DNA of 64,000 bases from Lachnospiraceae bacterium MD308 (GTDB taxonomy: Bacteria > Bacillota > Clostridia > Lachnospirales > Lachnospiraceae): positions 1 to 64,000 of the forward strand of contig VIQU02000018.1 in the NCBI GenBank assembly GCA_010206225.2, read 5' to 3'. The notes under the pieces were generated by a model. The model saw nothing but the letters and a program-made list of their open reading frames with translations. It did not search any database and had not been told where the DNA came from. Both the position numbers and the translations under genes were made by a program. This document shows, piece after piece, positions 57,935 to 64,000 of this stretch; the stretch's first letter is position 1; the number at the start of each line of letters is the position of its first letter.

Positions 57935-58132
57935 TATATTCGTATTCCCCACTATATAATCAATACTTACATTGTAAAAATGCGAAAGCTTTAGTAAGAG
58001 ATCTACCGGTATCTGTCTTGTTCCCTTCTCATACCGGCGGTATACTTCACGCTGGCAGCCCAGATACTCTGCAATATCCGCCTGCGTTTTATCACTATCA
58101 ATCCGTAAATCTTCCAGACGTTGAAAATGCAT
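57908..58132 (-). CDS. Small Xre-family HTH regulator
   Basis: 74 residues: LEDLRIDSDKTQADIAEYLG, CQREVYRRYEKGTRQIPVDL, LLKLSHFYNVSIDYIVG, a standard HTH_3 domain with almost nothing else. GAGGTGG precedes the ATG. The final residues KKPYPKSK and the stop lie inside the terminator stem. Two similar ~25-bp sequences upstream (58147-58205) may be its operators. It may also regulate the divergent leucine-rich-repeat gene. Confidence 0.85.
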   Translation of the reverse strand: MHFQRLEDLRIDSDKTQADIAEYLGCQREVYRRYEKGTRQIPVDLLLKLSHFYNVSIDYIVGNTNIKKPYPKSK

Positions 58133-58146
58133 TAAACCACCTCAAT

Positions 58147-58205
58147 TTTATGCTACCAAATAATTGCATTTTTATTCCGTTTATGCTACCATATGGTTGT
58201 ATTTT
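58147..58205. repeat. Two imperfect direct repeats between divergent HTH and LRR genes
   Basis: TTTATGCTACCA is followed by AATAATTGCATTTT in the first copy and TATGGTTGTATTTT in the second, about 33 bp apart. The second copy contains the palindrome ACCATATGGT. They lie where a shared regulator of both genes would bind. Confidence 0.5.
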
Positions 58206-58227
58206 CACAAACAAAGGAGGAATCAGA

Positions 58228-58848
58228 TTGAAGACTTTTGAAAAAATAATCACTATTCTAATCTCAATGGCATTATTCGTATGCCTGTATCTTACAGGCC
58301 AGTCTGTCTTTAGAACTGCCTCCCGGTACATACTGCAGAATGATTTCCGGAATGCCGGACAATACTCTGAAGATACCTGTCAGTCATTCTCCGCGGGCGG
58401 AATCTGCGGCAGTAATTTAAAATGGAGATTTACAGATGGAATTCTTACCATAAGCGGGAAAGGGAAAATGAAGAACTATAAGAACTCTCATGCACCCTGG
58501 TCAACATTTGCTGTCACTACGGTAAAAATCGGGGAAGGCGTTACCGGAATCGGCTCTCATGCATTTAACTGTAACAGAACTCTAAAGCATGTTCTTCTTC
58601 CTTCCACCCTGATAACTGTTGAAACAAATGCCTTCGATCGCGCAGAGAGGCTTCCAAGCATCTATGTAGCACACGATAACGCTCATTTTATATCATTTTC
58701 CGGTATCCTTTTTTATAGAAACGGACTTCATCCTGTAATATCTTCATCCGTGAAACGGTGCGAGGCTTTCTATCCTTTTCCCAGCGCCGTGCGCCAGATC
58801 ACTTCCGGCATACTGTACTTTTTACTGTATTTGCGGACCGCATATTAA
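58228..58848 (+). CDS. Short BspA-like leucine-rich-repeat surface protein, TTG start
   Basis: AAAGGAGG at 58213-58220 points to TTG 58228 (206 residues, TTG AAG ACT TTT); no ATG fits. The N-terminus is a signal anchor (IITILISMALFVCLYLTG). A LKWRFTDGILTISGKGKMKN module precedes LRR_5 repeats (VKIGEGVTGIGSHAFNCNRT, LKHVLLPSTLITVETNAF). Proteins of this type usually continue with many more repeats; this one ends in a hydrophobic ILYFLLYLRTAY, so it may be truncated. It is likely surface-exposed and adhesive. Confidence 0.7.
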   Translation: MKTFEKIITILISMALFVCLYLTGQSVFRTASRYILQNDFRNAGQYSEDTCQSFSAGGICGSNLKWRFTDGILTISGKGKMKNYKNSHAPWSTFAVTTVKIGEGVTGIGSHAFNCNRTLKHVLLPSTLITVETNAFDRAERLPSIYVAHDNAHFISFSGILFYRNGLHPVISSSVKRCEAFYPFPSAVRQITSGILYFLLYLRTAY

Positions 58849-58915
58849 TACTGTATCCAAATCCATGACATGATACAAGCGTCAACAGGTCATGCATTTC
58901 ATGCTCACATGAAAA

Positions 58916-58959
58916 AGCTGCTGCTCCATAGATGTACAACCATCCGTAGAACAGCAGCT
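58916..58959 (-). terminator. Terminator of the zinc-ribbon protein gene
   Basis: AGCTGCTG/CAGCAGCT outer stem with an inner GATG/CATC pair; on the minus strand TTTTTC follows. Confidence 0.65.
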
Positions 58960-58988
58960 CCTGTCTTATCTGCAGTATATAAATAGCA

Positions 58989-59510
58989 TTACTTAAATAT
59001 CTTTATCTTTCCAATACCTGGCAACTCATTTTTTGTTCCCCTGCACGCATAAGTAAGTCCCATAAGCCAGAGAATCAGTACCGCTACCTTCACGATGTCA
59101 TATACTATATCCAACGCTCCTCCCGTAATCTGTGAAAAAAATCCCGCGCTCCAGCCCCAGTTGTTTTCAATAAGATCAACTAAAGTGTCGATAATAAATA
59201 GAATCAATCCCTGATTCTTATGGAGCTTTAGATATTCCGACTGCCTGTCTCCCGCAAAGATCGGAATAAACACTAGCACTCCAAGATAGCAAAGTACCGC
59301 CATCACCTTATAGCTCCTGATCTCACTTTCCGGGAAAAATCCTTCCCGCATCTGCAAATGATAATACGTATGATTCATGTTCCCGTATGTATATCTTCCG
59401 GACTCACCGCCCTGATCCGCTGTCTTGGCCTTCGGAATCACCGCGCCGCAGACTGGGCATGTCACAACCGTATCCTCTACTTTTTCGCCGCACTTTACAC
59501 AATATGCCAT
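58989..59510 (-). CDS. Zinc-ribbon membrane protein
   Basis: Start at 59510 (173 residues), GAGGAGG upstream. The N-terminal zinc ribbon MAYCVKCGEKVEDTVVTCPVCG has two CxxC knuckles. A polar linker follows, then three hydrophobic segments (MAVLCYLGVLVFIPIFAG, a central one and VAVLILWLMGLTYACRG) resembling DUF4870-type membrane domains, with the conserved EYLKLHKNQGLILF loop. Function unknown; cytoplasmic zinc finger with a membrane body. Confidence 0.8.
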   Translation of the reverse strand: MAYCVKCGEKVEDTVVTCPVCGAVIPKAKTADQGGESGRYTYGNMNHTYYHLQMREGFFPESEIRSYKVMAVLCYLGVLVFIPIFAGDRQSEYLKLHKNQGLILFIIDTLVDLIENNWGWSAGFFSQITGGALDIVYDIVKVAVLILWLMGLTYACRGTKNELPGIGKIKIFK

Positions 59511-59562
59511 CCTCTTTATCCTCCTCATCTGCAAAACTGTCGTTCAATCTCAATTCTTTTAC

Positions 59563-59799
59563 CTAACTCTCAAGTCCCAGTATCTCTGAAAGAACCTCTA
59601 TGATAATCTCATTGGTACATGACTTCACATAGCCCATCATATGTAATGATATCTCGTCCTGCTTCTGTGCCTCGGTCAGAGAACTATCCTTCTTCGTCTC
59701 ATTGATAAGCCGTACAAGCTCCGGAGTCAGCTCCTCGTACATGTCCACAGTCGTATCCGTCACTAATTTTCTAAGTTCGTTCTTCGTCGTTGGTACCAT
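59563..59799 (-). CDS. Conserved small hypothetical protein
   Basis: Start at 59799 (78 residues) behind AGGAGGGG. It is entirely helical and charged (MVPTTKNELRKLVTDTTVDM, LTPELVRLINETKKD, CTNEIIIEVLSEILGLES). I do not recognise a domain. It follows smpB by 56 bases on the same strand and may share its transcript. Confidence 0.62.
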   Translation of the reverse strand: MVPTTKNELRKLVTDTTVDMYEELTPELVRLINETKKDSSLTEAQKQDEISLHMMGYVKSCTNEIIIEVLSEILGLES

Positions 59800-59855
59800 A
59801 CGCCCCTCCTGTTTTATAGCAGGCTCTTCTGTCAAAATCCTCAGATCTCCCGGCC

Positions 59856-60323
59856 TTATTCCAGATTCCTCACTTTAAATTCTCTCTGAGCCTCTCGCCT
59901 CTGATCCTTTTTCGCGATATCCTGCCGTTTGTCATACAGCTTTTTGCCTTTCGCAAGACCGATTTCCGCTTTTACAAGGCTGCCTTTAAAATACACCTTA
60001 AGAGGTATAATTGCAATACCCTTTTCCTTCGTCTTCCCAAGAAGCTTATTGATCTCCGCCTTATGAAGAAGGAGCTTTCGCACCCTGAGCGGATCTTTAT
60101 TGAATATATTTCCCTTTTCATACGGGCTGATATGCATCCCGTAGATATATACTTCACCATTCTCTATACGGATAAACGATTCTTTAATACTACACTTTCC
60201 CATTCGGAGGGATTTCACTTCTGTACCGTGCAGGGCAATTCCTGTCTCATACGTATCCAGTATAAAATAATCATGATAAGCCTTTTTGTTATTGGCTATC
60301 AGCTTGCCATTCGTCTTCGCCAT
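59856..60323 (-). CDS. smpB: SsrA-binding protein SmpB
   Basis: Start at 60323 (155 residues) behind AAGGAGAG. Binds the tRNA-like part of tmRNA and brings it to stalled ribosomes. [58 protein letters not shown] and [18 protein letters not shown] are the family blocks, followed by the basic tail that probes the empty mRNA channel. Its first 35 bases overlap the end of rnr, and ssrA lies ~5 kb away on the same strand. Confidence 0.97.
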   Translation of the reverse strand: MAKTNGKLIANNKKAYHDYFILDTYETGIALHGTEVKSLRMGKCSIKESFIRIENGEVYIYGMHISPYEKGNIFNKDPLRVRKLLLHKAEINKLLGKTKEKGIAIIPLKVYFKGSLVKAEIGLAKGKKLYDKRQDIAKKDQRREAQREFKVRNLE

Positions 60324-62463
60324 CTTCTCTCTCTCCTTCTGATACAATCTCAAAATCAATTGTCCGCATCATTCTGTTAGTGTCAATCACACGCACCCGG
60401 ACATTCTGCCCCAGCTTATATACTTTTCCCGTGTGCTCGCCCACCATCTCATAACTGCCTTCGTAATAATCGTAATGGTCATCCTGCATATTCGTTACGT
60501 GTACAAGCCCCTCGATCGTATTCGGGAGTTCCACATACATTCCCCATTTCGTCATACCAGAGATAACTCCTTCAAATACCTCTCCAATCCGCCCCTGCAT
60601 ATACTCTACCTTCTTGAGCTTAACAGTCTCTCTCTCTGCCTCATCCGCACGGCGTTCTGTCTCACTGGCATGCTTTGTAACTTCTTCGAGAATGGAGTGA
60701 TAATGTTCTATCTTTGCATCATTCATCCGCCCCCTGAGATTGTCCTTGATGATCCGGTGTATCTGCAGATCCGGATATCTTCTGATCGGTGATGTAAAAT
60801 GAGTATAATACGCCGCCGCGAGTCCGAAATGGCCTGTATTCTCCGGCGCATACCTCGCCTGTCTCATAGAACGCAGCGCAAGTCTGCCAATCAATGCCTC
60901 CTCAGGTGTTCCTTCTGCCTTTGCCAGAAGCTTTTGTATCTCTTTTGGACGTACTTCATTGACACCGATATGCATGGAATACCCGAAATTATTAATAAAT
61001 GCTGCAAGCGCCTTTATCTTCTCATCATCTGGAGCCTCATGCGTACGGTACACAAAAGGAAGCTCCTGCCAGTAATAATCCTGTGCCACTGTCTCATTGG
61101 CCAGCAGCATAAAATCCTCAATCATCCTCGTCGCCACATTTCTGTCATAAGGTCTGATCTCTAAAGGTCTGCCATTTTCATCAAGTACAAGCTTCGTCTC
61201 CGGGAAATCAAAATCAATCGAACCTCTCTGCGTTCGCCTTCCTCTCAATATTCCCGAAAGTTCCTGCATACACTCGAACATCGGAACAAATTCCTTGTAC
61301 CTGTCTCTCTCTTCCTTATCATGATCCTCAAGGATCTTTTTAACGCTGGTATACGTCATCCTTCTGTCTACATGAATCACCGTCTCGGCAATCTCATGGT
61401 CAACCACATTCCCCTTCAAATCCACTGTCATGATACAGCTAAGCGCCAACCGGTCCTCTCCTGCATTCAGAGAACAGATTCCGTTGCTCAAAGTATGAGG
61501 AAGCATAGGAATCACGCGGTCCGCCAGATAGACACTCGTACCCCTCTCCCGCGCCTCGTGGTCAAGAGCACTATTTTCCTGTACATAATTCGTTACATCT
61601 GCAATATGCACTCCGAGAATATAATGATCTCCCTTGTGAACAACAGATACCGCATCGTCCAGATCTTTGGCATCTTCGCCGTCGATCGTGACCATCTGCA
61701 CATTCCGAAGATCCTTGCGTCCTGCCATATCGGCCTCACTCACCGGCTTTGACACACGCTCCGCCTGACGAAGTACCTTTTCAGGAAACTCTACCGGAAG
61801 CTCATATCCTTTAACAATAGACATAATATCTGTCCCCGGATCATTTACATGACCGATAATCTCTAGAATCCTGCCTTCCGGCTTTTTTCCGTCTCCGCCA
61901 TACGAAGTTAATTCCACTACTACCTTATGTCCTGAGACCGCTTCTTTTGATTTCTCGGCAGGAATAAAAATGTCCTTTTGAAACTTCTGATTATCGGGCA
62001 AAACAAATCCAAAGCTTTTCCCCGGATTCGCCTCATAAAGCCCGACAACTCTCGTAATTCCTCTGGCAAGAATCTTTATAATCTTCCCTTCACGGCTTCT
62101 TTTCGAAGCTTCTTTCGTAATGGTGATCTCCACTGTATCGCCGTCCATCGCTCCATTAGTATTCTCCTCTCCGATAAATACGTCTGAAGTCTCCCCGACA
62201 AGCTCCACGAATCCAAAGCCTCTCACATTGGCACGATAAACCCCGGAAAATTTCTTCGTCTCTCCTCTTACATATTTTCCGCGCTTTGAAAGAAATATCT
62301 TTTTTTCCTGTTCAAGAAGTTCCAATATCTGTCTCAGCTCGTCCCTCTTCTCTTTCGGAACCTGCAAAAAGATGGCAAGTTCCTTGAATTTCATAGGTGT
62401 ATATAAATCGTCACAGATTAAATCATAGACAACCTTTTTTCTTTTCTCAAATGTTTTATCCAT
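60289..62463 (-). CDS. rnr: Ribonuclease R
   Basis: 3'-5' exoribonuclease that degrades structured RNA and, with tmRNA-SmpB, messages from stalled ribosomes. 724 residues: N-terminal cold-shock domains ([35 protein letters not shown]), the RNB domain with [15 protein letters not shown], the acidic metal site, and [11 protein letters not shown], then [15 protein letters not shown], and the C-terminal S1 domain ([20 protein letters not shown]). It lies between secG and smpB, a conserved Firmicutes order; a terminator after secG suggests its own promoter or partial read-through. Confidence 0.97.
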   Translation of the reverse strand: MDKTFEKRKKVVYDLICDDLYTPMKFKELAIFLQVPKEKRDELRQILELLEQEKKIFLSKRGKYVRGETKKFSGVYRANVRGFGFVELVGETSDVFIGEENTNGAMDGDTVEITITKEASKRSREGKIIKILARGITRVVGLYEANPGKSFGFVLPDNQKFQKDIFIPAEKSKEAVSGHKVVVELTSYGGDGKKPEGRILEIIGHVNDPGTDIMSIVKGYELPVEFPEKVLRQAERVSKPVSEADMAGRKDLRNVQMVTIDGEDAKDLDDAVSVVHKGDHYILGVHIADVTNYVQENSALDHEARERGTSVYLADRVIPMLPHTLSNGICSLNAGEDRLALSCIMTVDLKGNVVDHEIAETVIHVDRRMTYTSVKKILEDHDKEERDRYKEFVPMFECMQELSGILRGRRTQRGSIDFDFPETKLVLDENGRPLEIRPYDRNVATRMIEDFMLLANETVAQDYYWQELPFVYRTHEAPDDEKIKALAAFINNFGYSMHIGVNEVRPKEIQKLLAKAEGTPEEALIGRLALRSMRQARYAPENTGHFGLAAAYYTHFTSPIRRYPDLQIHRIIKDNLRGRMNDAKIEHYHSILEEVTKHASETERRADEAERETVKLKKVEYMQGRIGEVFEGVISGMTKWGMYVELPNTIEGLVHVTNMQDDHYDYYEGSYEMVGEHTGKVYKLGQNVRVRVIDTNRMMRTIDFEIVSEGEREDGEDEWQADSQ

Positions 62464-62494
62464 CCTGCAGACCGCTCCTTCCTATATGGAAAAA

Positions 62495-62521
62495 GGACAC
62501 TCCCTTATTACAGGAGTGTCC
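62495..62521 (-). terminator. Intrinsic terminator between secG and rnr
   Basis: GGACACTCC/GGAGTGTCC, a perfect 9-bp stem with a 9-base loop, followed by TTTTTCC on the minus strand. It lies 26 bases after the secG stop and 32 before the rnr start. Confidence 0.8.
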
Positions 62522-62546
62522 CATCATGCTCATAATTCACTGTTCC

Positions 62547-62789
62547 TTAAGCAAAAACCTTCAAATTCAACACTGCTGCCAGTACAATAAACAGAATCGC
62601 AAGGAACTTTGTAGATTTCACCAGCGCGCCCTCCATAGAACGCCCCTTGTTCTGTCCCCAGTAGGTATCCGCCATACCACTGATGGTCCCAAGCCCTGCT
62701 GACTTACCTTCCTGCATCAGCACGATTGCCGTTAATGCGATACAGTCTATTGCAAATATGATCATTAATACCGTCTTCAATATCTCCAT
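62547..62789 (-). CDS. secG: Preprotein translocase subunit SecG
   Basis: 80 residues, two membrane helices (~3-23 and 58-78) with a cytoplasmic loop containing LMQEGKSAGLGTISGMADTYW, the SecG signature. It supports SecYEG in protein export. GGAGGTGG precedes the ATG. It lies upstream of rnr and downstream of enolase. Confidence 0.95.
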   Translation of the reverse strand: MEILKTVLMIIFAIDCIALTAIVLMQEGKSAGLGTISGMADTYWGQNKGRSMEGALVKSTKFLAILFIVLAAVLNLKVFA

Positions 62790-62844
62790 AATCTTCCACC
62801 TCCTGCGGATAAACCATAACTATAGTAACACAGCCGGCAAAAGT

Positions 62845-64000
62845 TTACAAGTATTTTTTCTCCTCAAAAGGATTCCTGTATTCGGCCACATCACCAAGCT
62901 CATCCTCTATGCGCAAAAGCTGGTTATACTTCTCCACCCGTTCTCCCCGGCATGGTGCTCCAGTCTTTATCTGCCCGGCGTTAAACGCTACTGCTATATC
63001 CGCTATGATGGAATCGGCTGTCTCTCCCGAACGGTGAGAAATTACTGCCCGATATCCTGCATTTTTTGCCATTTCTACCGCATCAAATGCCTCAGTCAGT
63101 GTTCCGATCTGGTTTACCTTTACGAGAATCGCATTGGCAACCTCCCTTGCAATTCCTTTCTTTAACCTTCGGGTGTTCGTCACAAACAGATCATCTCCCA
63201 CAAGCTGCGTATGAAGTCCTGATCTCGTAGTCAAAAGCTCCCAGCCGTCCCAGTCCTCCTCATCCAGAGGATCTTCCAGAGATACGATTGGGAATTGCTC
63301 TACCAGTTCTTCATAATAATCAATCAGCTCTTCCGCAGATCTAATGATTTTATGACCGTGCATCTTTGCCTCGCCCTCAAAGACATACTTTTTAAAATGC
63401 TTATCATACAGCTCAGAAGCCGCCACGTCCAGCGCAAGGCTTATATCCTTCCCTGGTCGGTATCCCGCCTTTTCAATCGCCTCTACCATAATACGAAGCG
63501 CTTCTTTTGCATCTGGAAGATTCGGCGCAAAGCCGCCCTCATCCCCCACAGCGGTGCTAAGTCCCGCCTCTTTAAGCAACAACTTTAACGTCTGATAAAC
63601 TTCGGCGCACATCCGAATCCCCTCATGAAAACAGCATGCACCAACCGGCATAATCATAAACTCCTGAATATCAATCGTATTATCCGCATGTCTCCCCCCG
63701 TTCATGATATTCATCATAGGAACCGGCATCCGCTTTGCATTCGTTCCCCCAAGATAAGAATACAACGGAAGGCCCAGCGCTTTTGCAGCGGCGCGGGCTG
63801 CCGCCATAGATACCCCGAGCAACGCATTTGCTCCAAGATTTGATTTATTATCTGTTCCATCCATCTTCCTTAGCACCTCATCAAGCTCTGCCTGCCCAAA
63901 CACATTCATTCCGGTGATCTCCGGCGCTATTCTGGCATTGACATTCTCTGCTGCCTGCATTACTCCAAGTCCTCTGTATCTTTTTCCCCCATCCCGAAGT
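62845..64000 (-). CDS. eno: Enolase (N-terminus beyond the right edge)
   Basis: The frame runs to the last bases of the window ([20 protein letters not shown] at the edge), so the first ~45 residues are missing. Present are [50 protein letters not shown] with the substrate-loop His, GDEGGFAPN with catalytic Glu, the metal ligands in [14 protein letters not shown] and [10 protein letters not shown], catalytic Lys in [13 protein letters not shown] and [10 protein letters not shown]. It interconverts 2-phosphoglycerate and phosphoenolpyruvate in glycolysis. Its stop lies 55 bases before secG. Confidence 0.96.
   Translation of the reverse strand, partial: LRDGGKRYRGLGVMQAAENVNARIAPEITGMNVFGQAELDEVLRKMDGTDNKSNLGANALLGVSMAAARAAAKALGLPLYSYLGGTNAKRMPVPMMNIMNGGRHADNTIDIQEFMIMPVGACCFHEGIRMCAEVYQTLKLLLKEAGLSTAVGDEGGFAPNLPDAKEALRIMVEAIEKAGYRPGKDISLALDVAASELYDKHFKKYVFEGEAKMHGHKIIRSAEELIDYYEELVEQFPIVSLEDPLDEEDWDGWELLTTRSGLHTQLVGDDLFVTNTRRLKKGIAREVANAILVKVNQIGTLTEAFDAVEMAKNAGYRAVISHRSGETADSIIADIAVAFNAGQIKTGAPCRGERVEKYNQLLRIEDELGDVAEYRNPFEEKKYL

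Noticed and set aside
58700-58848. Frameshift at the end of the leucine-rich-repeat gene
   Set aside because: The other frames give no better LRR-like continuation, while the annotated frame keeps FPSAVRQITSGIL; early ending is more likely than a frameshift.

Overview
The window looks like chromosomal DNA from a gut-type anaerobic Clostridia, most likely Lachnospiraceae. The evidence is moderate G+C with A/T-rich intergenic regions, strong AGGAGG ribosome sites, consensus TTGACA/TATAAT promoters, an AddAB recombination nuclease, rubrerythrin, a CIRCE-controlled Hsp20, a secG-rnr-smpB cluster and a complete hexuronate pathway. The genus cannot be fixed from the sequence alone.

Layout. 1-5.7 kb: the tail of an IS1634-type transposase, a membrane-anchored Xre regulator, a DUF5626-like remnant, then a MarR-alcohol dehydrogenase-aldehyde dehydrogenase operon behind a perfect MarR-type palindrome, and a polysaccharide deacetylase. 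5.7-8.6 kb: a YdcF/SanA protein and an amylosucrase-like GH13 enzyme. 8.9-11.3 kb: bioY-bioB-bioD with a promoter bracketed by two BirA-like sites. 11.3-29.8 kb: the most distinctive region, a run of 15 same-strand genes (28.0 down to 11.3 kb) flanked by a GntR and a LacI regulator. It holds three paralogous bicupins, two FrlC-like TIM-barrel proteins, a polar-amino-acid-type ABC importer, uxaC, uxuA, a MATE transporter, a fructuronate reductase-KDPG aldolase fusion, kdgK, uxaA and uxaB. The enzymes convert glucuronate and galacturonate to pyruvate and glyceraldehyde-3-phosphate. The importer, bicupins and TIM barrels suggest that the real substrate is a modified or conjugated uronate; this is inference.

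30.2-38.8 kb: DUF1294, addA, addB and a DapF homologue in which both catalytic cysteines are serine. 39-41.6 kb: an AraC regulator overlapping hflX tail to tail, then a TPR lipoprotein. 41.6-47.2 kb: a metal-homeostasis block with a CPS-type P-type ATPase, an ArsR/CadC-like sensor, a CPC-type ATPase with a tandemly duplicated His-rich N-terminus, a 52-bp perfect palindrome and rubrerythrin. 47.3-51.8 kb: ung, hisF, hisH and a two-component system.

52.2-59 kb: small accessory genes (Uma2 nuclease, a 55-residue protein, a Big_2 surface protein), ssrA (tmRNA) with a perfect promoter, a DUF2975-like/YozG-like/lipoprotein operon, hsp20, a small Xre regulator whose 3' end is the hsp20 terminator, and a short leucine-rich-repeat protein. 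59-64 kb: a zinc-ribbon membrane protein, a small hypothetical, smpB, rnr, secG and a 5'-truncated enolase. ssrA and smpB, the two halves of trans-translation, lie about 5 kb apart.
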